Assembly (NCBI RefSeq): GCF_022179245.1
Contig: NZ_BPQM01000070.1
Location: 1 to 54,562, forward strand
DNA length: 54,562 bases
Source of the DNA: Methylobacterium gregans
GTDB taxonomy: Bacteria; Pseudomonadota; Alphaproteobacteria; Rhizobiales; Beijerinckiaceae
Reading direction: 5' to 3'
Made by a program: the position numbers and the translations under genes. Under the pieces are notes generated by a model that saw nothing but the letters and a program-made list of their open reading frames with translations, made no database searches and had not been told where the DNA came from. Shown one piece after another: positions 1-7,433 of the stretch; positions within the stretch are counted from its first letter, which is position 1, and every line of letters starts with the position of its first letter.

Positions 1-999
1 CGTCGCATCGTGCTCGCCGCGCGCCCGCACGGCGAGCCCACCCCCGCGCATTTCCGCCTGGAGGAGGCGCGGGTGCCGACCCCGCGCGCAGGCGAGATCC
101 TGTTGCGGACCCGCTGGCTCTCGCTCGATCCCTACATGCGCGGCCGCATGAGCGCGGCGAAATCCTATGCCCAGCCCGTCGTCATCGGGGAGCCGATGGT
201 CGGCGGCACGGTGAGCGAGGTGGTGCAGTCGAACAACCCGGACTTCGCCGTGGGCGAGTTGGTCTCGGCCTATGCGGGCTGGCAGGATTACGCGATCTCG
301 GACGGGCGCGGCCTGCACCGGCTGCCACCCGGCCTGCCACCGACGACGGCGCTCGGCATCCTCGGGATGCCGGGCATGACCGCCTATACGGGGCTGCTCA
401 CCATCGGCCGGCCGAAGGCGGGCGAGACGGTGGTGGTCGCGGCGGCGGCGGGCCCGGTCGGCTCCCTCGTCGGCCAGATCGCCCGGCTGAAGGGTGCCCG
501 GGCGGTCGGCATCGCGGGCGGCCCGGACAAGTGCCGCTACCTGACCGAAACGCTCGGCTTCGACGCCGCGCTCGACCACCGCGCCGAGGACTTCGCCGAC
601 GCGCTCGCCGCCGCCTGCCCGAAGGGTATCGACGTCTATTTCGAGAATGTCGGCGGCGCGGTCTTCGAGGCGGTGCTGCCGCTCCTCAACGATTTCGCCC
701 GGGTGCCGGTCTGTGGGCTGGTCTCAGGCTACAACGCGACCGAGTTGCCCCCGGGGCCGGACCGGCTCCCGACGCTGATGCGCACCGTCCTGACCAAGCG
801 TCTGCACCTGCAGGGCTTCATCGTCTGGGACTTCGCCGACCAGCAGGAGGCGTTCGTCCGCGACGTCGGCGGCTGGCTCGCCGAGGGCAAGGTCCGCCAT
901 CGCGAGGACATCGTCGAGGGACTGGAAGCGGCCCCCGAGGCCTTCATCGGCATGCTGCGGGGCAAGAACTTCGGCAAGCTCGTCGTCCACGTGGCTTAA
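1..999 (+). CDS. NADP-dependent oxidoreductase, medium-chain dehydrogenase family (5' end outside window)
   Basis: The protein belongs to the zinc-independent medium-chain dehydrogenases related to prostaglandin/leukotriene reductases and CurA. These reduce the C=C bond of enones and enals with NADPH in the cytoplasm. Family marks seen are SLDPYMRGRM near the N-terminus, the glycine-rich nucleotide loop AAAGPVGSLVGQ in the middle and YFENVGG after it. No zinc-binding cysteine cluster is visible. A GTG at position 10 could be a start, but the frame is open to the window edge and the residues before it (RRI) fit the family, so the true start probably lies upstream. The substrate cannot be told from sequence. 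It stands alone, about 210 bp before ssb on the same strand. Confidence 0.88.
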   Translation, partial: RRIVLAARPHGEPTPAHFRLEEARVPTPRAGEILLRTRWLSLDPYMRGRMSAAKSYAQPVVIGEPMVGGTVSEVVQSNNPDFAVGELVSAYAGWQDYAISDGRGLHRLPPGLPPTTALGILGMPGMTAYTGLLTIGRPKAGETVVVAAAAGPVGSLVGQIARLKGARAVGIAGGPDKCRYLTETLGFDAALDHRAEDFADALAAACPKGIDVYFENVGGAVFEAVLPLLNDFARVPVCGLVSGYNATELPPGPDRLPTLMRTVLTKRLHLQGFIVWDFADQQEAFVRDVGGWLAEGKVRHREDIVEGLEAAPEAFIGMLRGKNFGKLVVHVA

Positions 1000-1055
1000 G
1001 CGAGCCTATCGCCTTTCCCCAGGACGGCACGGCCGAGCGGCTTGCTGCCGACATC

Positions 1056-1070
1056 GAACAAAGATAGAAC
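1056..1070. promoter_or_regulatory. LexA (SOS) box upstream of ssb
   Basis: The sequence reads GAAC, seven bases (AAAGATA), GAAC. This is an exact match to the alphaproteobacterial LexA operator GTTC-N7-GTTC read on the other strand. It lies about 145 bp before the ssb start, in the gap after the oxidoreductase. SOS control of ssb is known in several bacteria. That LexA acts on this copy is inference. Confidence 0.7.
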
Positions 1071-1212
1071 ATCAGGGAGACCCGTGCCGGCATGTGTTTA
1101 CCGGGAACAAGCTGCGGACGCGCGTTGCCGCGTCCCCTCTCGGCAGTCATCTAGGACCGGCCCGGGCTCGTGAGACGAACGCCCAGTGAGATCGGAACGG
1201 TAGGAGAGAGCG

Positions 1213-1752
1213 ATGGCGGGCAGCGTGAACAAGGTGATCCTGGTGGGCAATCTCGGGCGCGACCCCGAGACCCGCCGTCTCGGATCGGGCGACCCGGTGG
1301 TGAACCTGCGGCTCGCCACCTCAGAGACCTGGAAGGACAAGGCCTCCGGCGAGCGCAAGGAGCGCACCGAGTGGCATTCGGTGGTGATCTACAACGAGAA
1401 CCTCGCGCGCGTGGCCGAGCAGTACCTGCGCAAGGGCTCGAAGGTCTATATCGAGGGCTCGCTCCAGACCCGGAAGTGGACCGACAATTCCGGCGTGGAG
1501 AAGTACACGACCGAGGTGGTACTCCAGCGCTTCCGCGGTGAGATGACGATCCTCGACGGGCGCGGCGGTGGCGGCGGCGACTTCGCCTCCGACGACGAGG
1601 GCAGCAGCGGCGGCCAAGTGAGTCGCGGCGGCGATTACGGCGGCGGCCGCGCCCAGGGCGGCGAGCGCCGGCCGGCACCGGCGAGCGGCGGCGCTGGCGC
1701 AGGTGGCGGCGGGCGCGGCAACTACGACCTCGACGACGATATCCCATTCTAG
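1213..1752 (+). CDS. ssb: Single-stranded DNA-binding protein SSB
   Basis: SSB coats single-stranded DNA during replication, recombination and repair and recruits partners through its C-terminal tail. The 179-residue protein has the OB fold in residues 1-115 (start [15 protein letters not shown], then EWHSVV and [11 protein letters not shown]). A long Gly/Ser/Arg-rich linker follows, then the acidic tip DLDDDIPF that binds exonuclease I, RecO and other partners. Length and layout are normal for the family. The ATG is preceded by a purine-rich AGGAGAGAG ribosome site. A LexA box lies upstream, so DNA damage probably raises expression. Confidence 0.97.
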   Translation: MAGSVNKVILVGNLGRDPETRRLGSGDPVVNLRLATSETWKDKASGERKERTEWHSVVIYNENLARVAEQYLRKGSKVYIEGSLQTRKWTDNSGVEKYTTEVVLQRFRGEMTILDGRGGGGGDFASDDEGSSGGQVSRGGDYGGGRAQGGERRPAPASGGAGAGGGGRGNYDLDDDIPF

Positions 1753-1836
1753 GCCGATCCCGCGGCCAACAGGTAGGCGCCGGCCTGGATCGCGAGATCC
1801 GGGCCGATCGCGTTTCCATTTTTCGCGACCGTGCGC

Positions 1837-2016
1837 CTAGCCGCCGCCAATCCCGGTCGTGACCTTGCCGGTGCCCCTGCAATCCGGGCAGGCCTCGGCG
1901 TCGATCCGGCCGGTACCCCCGCAGTGCCGGCAGAGGTTCTCCCCTGTCCCCGGTACGCCAGCCGGCGCCTCGTCGCCCGGTTTCGAAGATTCCGGGGCAG
2001 ATCCTGGAGTGGTCAT
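1837..2016 (-). CDS. Small zinc-ribbon protein with a DnaJ-type CxxCxGxG pair
   Basis: This is a 59-residue protein starting MTTPGSAPESS. After a flexible Pro/Ser/Glu-rich N-terminus it has two half-sites, CRHCGGTGRI and CPDCRGTGKV, as in the DnaJ central zinc finger. Four cysteines would bind one zinc ion. There is no J domain. The ATG at 2016 is preferred over longer forms because an AGGAG ribosome site sits six to seven bases upstream and the extra N-terminal residues look non-coding. It is convergent with ssb. A role in protein folding or RNA binding is only a guess. Confidence 0.65.
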   Translation of the reverse strand: MTTPGSAPESSKPGDEAPAGVPGTGENLCRHCGGTGRIDAEACPDCRGTGKVTTGIGGG

Positions 2017-2156
2017 CGCGATCTCCTGATCTCCGGAAGAAGCCCGGATGCGCGACCCGTGTTCCCCGCAACGGGACAGGCACCCACCGCGCGCGGAACC
2101 GCGCCACGCCGCCACCCGTTCCCGCCGCGGCAGGCCGGAGAGGAACGGGGAACCGC

Positions 2157-2360
2157 ATGATCAATCTGAATGCAGCGACGGCCGAGGAACTGGACGACGT
2201 TCCGGCACTTGCGGGCCACGGCTTCGAGATCGTGCGTTACCGGGAAGAGCGTGGCCGCTTCACCAGTCTGCGACAGCTCGACGAGGTGCCTGGTCTCGCC
2301 GGCAAAGCCGACGGCGCGCACGGAGCGCTCACCATCGAGGGCGCGGACGAGAGCGCCTGA
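2157..2360 (+). CDS. Small helix-hairpin-helix protein (ComEA-like)
   Basis: This 67-residue protein opens with INLNAATAEELDDVPAL, the usual beginning of ComEA-type helix-hairpin-helix domains, followed by FEIVRYREERGRFTSLRQLDEV as the second helix pair. Such domains bind the DNA backbone without sequence preference. There is no signal peptide, so it is probably cytoplasmic. The second hairpin glycine motif is imperfect (PGLAGKADG), so DNA binding may be weak. A GAGAGGAACGGGGA stretch provides a ribosome site. It is divergent from the zinc-ribbon gene. Function is unknown. Confidence 0.65.
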   Translation: MINLNAATAEELDDVPALAGHGFEIVRYREERGRFTSLRQLDEVPGLAGKADGAHGALTIEGADESA

Positions 2361-2470
2361 CCGGCGCTCAGACGGGGACGAGGCCCGACGGCACCTCTGA
2401 ACCGGCTGTGAACCCTATCGGCTTTCGCATCGTTCTCGTCCCGTCTGGATGTATCGAACAGGGGTAGGGA

Positions 2471-3115
2471 ATGCGTCGTGACATGGCCGGGATCGGCGCT
2501 CTGGGGATCCTCCTCGTCCTGGGCGTGTCGCTCCCCGCATCCGCAGCGGAGACCGGGCAGCCCGCGCGGGCGGACGCTTCGGCAACGCGCTTCCTCGAAG
2601 GCCCGGCTCCCGGGACGATCCGCGCATCCGACATCATCGGCTTGCCGGTGATCGGTATGGATCACGTCCGCGTCGGCAAGATCGAGGATGTCCTGGTCGA
2701 CGGGAGTGGGCGCGTGCACGCGGCCGTCATCGGCGTCGGCGGGTTTCTGGGCCTGGGCGAGAAATCCGTGGCCGTTCCGTTCGACCAACTCGCCTGGAAC
2801 TTCCGCGACGTCTCGCTGACGAGCGGCCCGACCTCCGTCGTGACCCCGGAAACGGCGCCCGACGCGCGTGCGGCCGCTAAGGCCGGTCCGGCAACGATGC
2901 CGGGCTCGGACACGAACCGGGACGTGCTGGCCGCGGTCCAGAATCAGCACAGCGGCCGCGTCACGGAGGCGACCGGCTCGGTCGAGCCGCGGAAGCAGAG
3001 CGATGAGCCCGCGACGGTCCTCGCCGGTGACAAGCCCTGGCACGCCGAGATCCGACTGACCAAAGCGCAATTGCAGGCGGCTCCGGCCTTCCGCTTCGAC
3101 GCTCCCCGTCCCTGA
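2471..3115 (+). CDS. Secreted PRC-barrel domain protein
   Basis: The 214-residue protein has a cleavable signal peptide (hydrophobic GIGALGILLVLGV, then PASAAE), so it is exported to the periplasm. Residues about 50-110 form a PRC barrel: ASDIIGLPVIGMDHVRVGKIEDVLVD, then AVIGVGGFLGLGEKSVAVPF. The C-terminal 90 residues are low in motifs but end in a conserved-looking KAQLQAAPAFRF segment, common in Methylobacterium PRC-barrel proteins. PRC barrels are small beta folds involved in protein or RNA contacts. The role here is unknown. A GGGGTAGGG site precedes the ATG. Confidence 0.75.
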   Translation: MRRDMAGIGALGILLVLGVSLPASAAETGQPARADASATRFLEGPAPGTIRASDIIGLPVIGMDHVRVGKIEDVLVDGSGRVHAAVIGVGGFLGLGEKSVAVPFDQLAWNFRDVSLTSGPTSVVTPETAPDARAAAKAGPATMPGSDTNRDVLAAVQNQHSGRVTEATGSVEPRKQSDEPATVLAGDKPWHAEIRLTKAQLQAAPAFRFDAPRP

Positions 3116-3164
3116 TACGTCGCCCAGCGGATGCTCGGCGACCAACCATCATCGAGGAAACCCC

Positions 3165-3401
3165 ATGCGGTACGCCGCCGTCGCCGGTCTGCTCTGGGCC
3201 ACGAGCCTGGGGGCCGCTCTGGCTCAGCAGACCAATCCGGCCCCGCCGATCCCTGAGACGGGCCCGGCCGGGTCGAGTTCCGGCGCGGCCACCGCTGCCG
3301 CAACGGACTTCAACTGGGTCTGGCTGAGCCTCGTCGTGGCCGTGATCGTCATGGCTATCTGGTACGTTGCGCGGCGGCGTCAGTCCGGGCCGCCGCGCTG
3401 A
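3165..3401 (+). CDS. Small exported protein with C-terminal membrane anchor
   Basis: This 78-residue protein has a signal peptide (MRYAAVAGLLWATSLGAALAQ), a short Pro/Gly/Ala linker, and one hydrophobic segment WVWLSLVVAVIVMAIWYV followed by the basic end ARRRQSGPPR. The likely topology is a short periplasmic loop anchored in the inner membrane with a cytoplasmic tail. It follows the PRC-barrel gene by 50 bp with a GAGGAAA ribosome site, so the two may be co-transcribed. No family is recognised. It converges with tupA, with stops five bases apart. Confidence 0.55.
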   Translation: MRYAAVAGLLWATSLGAALAQQTNPAPPIPETGPAGSSSGAATAAATDFNWVWLSLVVAVIVMAIWYVARRRQSGPPR

Positions 3402-3405
3402 CGGA

Positions 3406-4251
3406 TCAGCGCGTCCCGGGCGCGTGAGCGTTCGGGAAGAACAGCTGCTCGCCGCCGATCTTGTAGCTGGCGATCGCGTTCTGACCCTCGGGCGAGACCA
3501 GCCAGTCAACGAAGGCCTGCCCCTCCTTGACCTTCACGCTCGCGTGGCGCTCCGGGTTCACCAGCATCACGCCGTAGGGATTGAACAGGCGCGGATCGCC
3601 CTGAACCAGGATCGTCAGGTCGCCCCGGTTCTTGAAGGCGAGCCATGTCCCGCGGTCGGCGAGGATGTAGGCGCCGAGGGCGGAGGCGGTGTTGAGCGCC
3701 GGTCCCATGCCCTGACCGACATCGCGGTACCAGTCGCCACGCGCGGATGCCAGATCGACGCCGGCCTCCTTCCAGCTGCGGAGTTCCGCGCTGTGCGTGC
3801 CCGAGCGGTCTCCCCGCGAGACGAAGGGCGCCTTCGCGGCGGCGAGCTTCGCGAAGGCCTCGCGTACGCCGACGCCCCGAATCCTGGCAGGATCCGAGAC
3901 CGGGCCGACCAGCACGAAGTCGTTGTACATCACGTCGCGCCGCGCCTTGGCGAAGCCCTGGGCGACGAACGCGTCCTCGGCGGGACGATCGTGGACCAGC
4001 ACCACGTCGGCATCGCCCCGGCGCGCAGCGTCGAGCGCCTGGCCCGTGCCCAGCGCCACGACCTTCACGTCGATGCCCGTCTTCTCGTGGAAGATCGGCA
4101 GGAGATACTTGAAGAGGCCCGATTGCTCCGTCGAGGTGGTCGACGCGACGACGATCGCGGACGGCTCGGCCGAGGCCGGTGCGGTGGCGGCGCTAAGCCC
4201 TAGGACGAGGGTGAGGCCGACAGTCAGGAGGCTTCGGCGAAGACGGTCCAA
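3406..4251 (-). CDS. tupA: Tungstate ABC transporter, substrate-binding protein TupA
   Basis: TupA captures tungstate (some members prefer molybdate) in the periplasm and hands it to TupB. The 281-residue protein has a signal peptide (LLTVGLTLVLGLSAATAPASA) and then VVASTTSTEQSGLFKYLLP. The TTST segment is the oxyanion-binding signature of the TupA family. GTGQALDAARRGDADVVLVHDR and SRGDRSGTHS are further conserved pieces. Its start overlaps the end of tupC by 28 bp. It is the last gene of a seven-gene operon whose other members insert molybdenum or tungsten into pterin cofactors. Metal preference cannot be decided from sequence alone. Confidence 0.9.
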   Translation of the reverse strand: MDRLRRSLLTVGLTLVLGLSAATAPASAEPSAIVVASTTSTEQSGLFKYLLPIFHEKTGIDVKVVALGTGQALDAARRGDADVVLVHDRPAEDAFVAQGFAKARRDVMYNDFVLVGPVSDPARIRGVGVREAFAKLAAAKAPFVSRGDRSGTHSAELRSWKEAGVDLASARGDWYRDVGQGMGPALNTASALGAYILADRGTWLAFKNRGDLTILVQGDPRLFNPYGVMLVNPERHASVKVKEGQAFVDWLVSPEGQNAIASYKIGGEQLFFPNAHAPGTR

Positions 4252-4934
4252 GGCAGTTCTCCGGCAAGGTAGGCACGCGCTTCGGGCGTGCGGGGGGAGG
4301 ACAGGATCCGGCGGGGCGGCCCCTGCTCGACGACGCGCCCGGCCGCCAGAACCAGGACCGTTCCGGCGAGGCGCGCCACCTGCCCGAGATTGTGCGAGAC
4401 GAGCACCACGGTGGTGCCCGCCCGCGCCATCGCGCCGAGCAACTCCTCCACGATCTCGGTCGCGGCAGGGTCGAGGCTCGCGGTCGGCTCGTCGAGGAGG
4501 AGGAGATCGGGCCGCATCGCCCAGGCCCGCGCTAGGGCTAGCCGCTGCTGTTCGCCGCCCGAGAAGCGCGTCGCGGCATCGCGCGACCGGTGCGCCAGCC
4601 CGACGCGGGCAAGCGCCTCCGCGACGCGCGCCGCACGCTCGCGGCGGGGCAGGGCCTTCAGCGCCAGCGCGACGTTCGCGGCCGCGCTCGCGCGGATCAG
4701 GGCCGGGCGCTGGAAGACGAAGGCGCGGCGGCGGCTCGCCACCCGCACCACACCGGAATCGGGGCGCAGAAGGCCATCGATCACCCGGAGGGTCACGCTC
4801 TTGCCGGCGCCGTTCGGCCCGATCAGGGCCGTCACGCCGCCGGCCGCGATCTCCAGGCGAAGGCGATCGAGGATCCGCCTTCCGTCGAGGGACAGACCGA
4901 TGTCGTCGAGGCGAATCAGGGGAGCGGCGCTCAT
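4224..4934 (-). CDS. tupC: Tungstate ABC transporter, ATP-binding protein TupC
   Basis: This 236-residue ATPase powers uptake through TupB. Walker A is GPNGAGKSV, the signature is FSGGEQQRLALARA, Walker B is LLLLDEPTASLD and the switch histidine lies in VLVSHNLGQVARL. The start MSAAPLIRLDDIGL is chosen because its ATG overlaps the tupB stop (ATGA), a sign of translational coupling. The frame stays open upstream, but that part is antisense to nothing and reads as non-coding inside tupB. The protein lacks the C-terminal TOBE domain of ModC, as expected for TupC. Confidence 0.88.
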   Translation of the reverse strand: MSAAPLIRLDDIGLSLDGRRILDRLRLEIAAGGVTALIGPNGAGKSVTLRVIDGLLRPDSGVVRVASRRRAFVFQRPALIRASAAANVALALKALPRRERAARVAEALARVGLAHRSRDAATRFSGGEQQRLALARAWAMRPDLLLLDEPTASLDPAATEIVEELLGAMARAGTTVVLVSHNLGQVARLAGTVLVLAAGRVVEQGPPRRILSSPRTPEARAYLAGELPWTVFAEAS

Positions 4935-5623
4935 CCGTAGGCCCGCGCGGCGTGGCCGCGCAGGAGCGCGGCGGCGGCGTTCACCACCACGACGAGACTC
5001 ATCAGCACGAGGCCGAGGGCGAGGGCGAGGCTGAGATCGCCCTTCTGAGTCTCCAGGGAAATCGCGGTCGTCATCGTGCGCGTATGCCCGTCGATGTTGC
5101 CGCCCACGACCAGAACGGCGCCGATCTCGGAGATGGCCCGGCCGAAGGCCGCCAGAGCCGCCGTCACCAGGGAGAAGCGGACGTCGTAGATCAGGATACC
5201 GGCCTGCCGCGGCGCCGAGAGGCCGAGCGAGCGCAGCTGCTCGCCGAGATGGACCTGCGCGTCGGCCACCACCTGGCGGGTCAGCGCGGCGACGAGCGGT
5301 GTGGCGAGCGTCGCCTGCGCGGCGATCATCGCGGAGGGGGTGAACAGGAGGCCGAGCGAGCCGAGCGGACCGGAGCGGGACAGGACGAGGTAGAGGACGA
5401 GGCCGACGATGACCGGCGGCAACCCCATGAAGGCGTTGAGCAGGCCGGTGAGCGCGCCGCGCCCGGGAAAGCGCGCGACGGCGAACAAGGCCCCGAGCGG
5501 GATGCCGAGGAGGAGCCCGATCGATACCGCGGTAAGGCTGACGCGCAGCGACAGCCACGCGATCGCCAGCACGTCGCGGTCGAGGGTCCACAGGCGGGAC
5601 AGAGTCTCGTGCAGGATCGGCAT
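4931..5623 (-). CDS. tupB: Tungstate ABC transporter, permease TupB
   Basis: This 230-residue inner-membrane permease has five or six hydrophobic helices (AWLSLRVSLTAVSIGLLLG, LLNAFMGLPPVIVGLVLYL, ATLATPLVAALTRQVV and others). The EAA loop that contacts the ATPase reads RSLGLSAPRQAGILIYDV, followed by AFGRAISEIGAVLVVGGN, which is typical of TupB. The start MPILHETLSRLW (5623) is preferred over the longer frame from 5683, because the latter would overlap moeA and adds a charged, unrelated N-terminus. It lies 19 bp after moeA and overlaps tupC by four bases. Confidence 0.88.
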   Translation of the reverse strand: MPILHETLSRLWTLDRDVLAIAWLSLRVSLTAVSIGLLLGIPLGALFAVARFPGRGALTGLLNAFMGLPPVIVGLVLYLVLSRSGPLGSLGLLFTPSAMIAAQATLATPLVAALTRQVVADAQVHLGEQLRSLGLSAPRQAGILIYDVRFSLVTAALAAFGRAISEIGAVLVVGGNIDGHTRTMTTAISLETQKGDLSLALALGLVLMSLVVVVNAAAALLRGHAARAYG

Positions 5624-5642
5624 GGGAGACCCGTCGGCCCGC

Positions 5643-6893
5643 TCACCAGAGTAGCGCGTGCGGATAATAGGCGAGGCTCTCACCGGGCGCGATCGCCGTC
5701 GCCTCGTCGGGCAGCTCCACGAGGCCGTCGCTTCCGGTCAGCGAGGTCAGCACGCCGGCCCCGTCGCGGGGGTACTTGCGGGCCTCAAGGCCGCCATCGG
5801 CGGCGCGGTCGAGGCAGACGCGCACGAACTCGCGCCGGCCCGCCTTCTTGCGGTAGGCGAAGGCGGCGCGGACCGGACAGGGCACGGGAACCTCGGGGCT
5901 CGCGCCGCCGAGCCGGGCGAGAAGCGGGCGTACCACGAAGAGCAGCGTCACGTAGACGGCGACCGGGTTGCCCGGCAGCCCCACGAAGGGCGTGCCGTGA
6001 ACGAGGCCGACCGCCACCGGCCGTCCCGGCTTGATCGCGAGGCGCCAGAGCATCAGCTCCCCGAGCGATTCGACGGCGCCCTTCACGTGGTCCTCCTCGC
6101 CGACCGAGACACCGCCCGAGGTCAGGATGACGTCGTGGTGGCGTGCGGCCTCGGCGAGGCGGGCGGCGAGGCTCTCGGGCTCGTCGCGCAGGATGCCGAG
6201 ATCCGACACCGCGACGCCGAGGCGGGCCAGCAGGGCCGCGAGCAGGACCCGGTTCGAATCGTGGATGGCCCCGGGCCGCAGCTCCGCACCCGGTTCGGCG
6301 AGCTCGTCGCCGGTCGAGAACAGGGCGACGCGCAGGCGTCGGCGTACCGCGAGATCGGCGTGGCCGGTGGCGGCGGCGAGCGCGAGATCGCTGGGGCGTA
6401 GGCGCCGGCCGGCCGGGATGGCGAGCGCACCGCGGGCCAGATCCTCGCCCGCTGGTCGGGCGTTCGCTCCGGGCTTCAGCCCCGGCGGCAGGACGACCCG
6501 GCCCTCCTTGATGCGTACGTCCTCCTGCATGAAGACCGTGTCGGCGCCCGGCGGCATTGGCGCCCCGGTGAAGATGCGCACGGCCCCCGCGATCGCGGCT
6601 GCACCTGCCGCCGCGCCCGCGGCTAGCCGGCCGCTCACCGGCAGCACGGTCTCGCCCGCGTTCGCCAGATCGGCGTGGCGCACGGCGTAGCCGTCCACCG
6701 CGGAGTTAGCGAAGGGCGGCAGGTCGTGGCGGGCGCGGACATCCTCGGCCGCGATCCGCCCGTCCGCCGCGTGCAGCGGCACGGTCTCGATTCCGGCCAG
6801 CACCGGCATGCGCTCCGCGATGAGCGCCGCGGCCTCCTCGACCCGCATCGGCCTGTTCCCGAAGGCGAAGCAGTCGTCGGTGACCTGTGCCAT
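5643..6893 (-). CDS. moeA: Molybdopterin molybdenumtransferase MoeA
   Basis: MoeA inserts molybdate (or tungstate) into adenylylated molybdopterin to give the active cofactor. The 416-residue protein has the full MoeA layout: PPFANSAVDGYAV, GAVRIFTGAPMPPGADTVFMQED, FSTGDEL, the substrate loop TSGGVSVGEEDHVKG, GLPGNPVAVYVT and the C-terminal beta domain. It is the most canonical of three MoeA-type proteins encoded in this operon. Three bases separate it from mobB, and tupB follows, which ties metal import directly to metal insertion. Confidence 0.93.
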   Translation of the reverse strand: MAQVTDDCFAFGNRPMRVEEAAALIAERMPVLAGIETVPLHAADGRIAAEDVRARHDLPPFANSAVDGYAVRHADLANAGETVLPVSGRLAAGAAAGAAAIAGAVRIFTGAPMPPGADTVFMQEDVRIKEGRVVLPPGLKPGANARPAGEDLARGALAIPAGRRLRPSDLALAAATGHADLAVRRRLRVALFSTGDELAEPGAELRPGAIHDSNRVLLAALLARLGVAVSDLGILRDEPESLAARLAEAARHHDVILTSGGVSVGEEDHVKGAVESLGELMLWRLAIKPGRPVAVGLVHGTPFVGLPGNPVAVYVTLLFVVRPLLARLGGASPEVPVPCPVRAAFAYRKKAGRREFVRVCLDRAADGGLEARKYPRDGAGVLTSLTGSDGLVELPDEATAIAPGESLAYYPHALLW

Positions 6894-6896
6894 GGC

Positions 6897-7433
6897 TCAA
6901 GGGTGCTCCAGCCGGGTCAGGACCACGTCGAGAGGCTCGGCGCGGGCGAGGACGAGATCGGCGATACCCGCGACGTCGTCGAGATGCACCACCGGCCGGC
7001 CGGCATCCGGAAAGGGCCGATCGCTCGCGATGCCGACGATGCGGGGATCTCCACCGTGCAGGGGCTCCCGGCCGTTCGCCGCCCGGTACACCTCGAGCTT
7101 CGGGTGCGCCTCGCGCTTGAAGCCTTCGACGATGGCGAGCCCCTCGGGCGCCAGGCGGCGCAGCAGGTCGGCGAGCACGGCTTCCTCGCCCTCCGCCACC
7201 TCGCGGATCTGGGCCCAGCGGCGGGAGGACGAGACGATGACCTCGCTGGCGCCCGCCTGCCGGTGGATGTGGGAATCCTTGCCTGGATGATCGAGATCGA
7301 AGGCGTGGTGGGCATGCTTCAGAGTCGCGACCCGCACGCCGCGCCCGACCAGCAGCGGGATGAGCTTGGCGAGCAAAGTGGTCTTGCCGGCGCCGCTCCA
7401 GCCGGCGAGCCCGATGACTCGCAAGCCGCTCAT
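6897..7433 (-). CDS. mobB: Molybdopterin-guanine dinucleotide biosynthesis protein MobB
   Basis: MobB is a GTP-binding partner of MobA, which attaches GMP to molybdopterin to make the bis-MGD form used by formate dehydrogenases. The 178-residue protein begins MSGLRVIGLAGWSGAGKTTL, with the P-loop at residues 11-19. It also has VATLKHAHHAFDLDHPGKDS and IVEGFKREAHPKLEVYR, all typical of MobB. Its ATG overlaps the end of the MoeA-PBP gene by four bases. A bis-MGD step next to tungstate uptake fits supply of the formate dehydrogenase encoded 10 kb away. MobA is not in this window. Confidence 0.92.
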   Translation of the reverse strand: MSGLRVIGLAGWSGAGKTTLLAKLIPLLVGRGVRVATLKHAHHAFDLDHPGKDSHIHRQAGASEVIVSSSRRWAQIREVAEGEEAVLADLLRRLAPEGLAIVEGFKREAHPKLEVYRAANGREPLHGGDPRIVGIASDRPFPDAGRPVVHLDDVAGIADLVLARAEPLDVVLTRLEHP

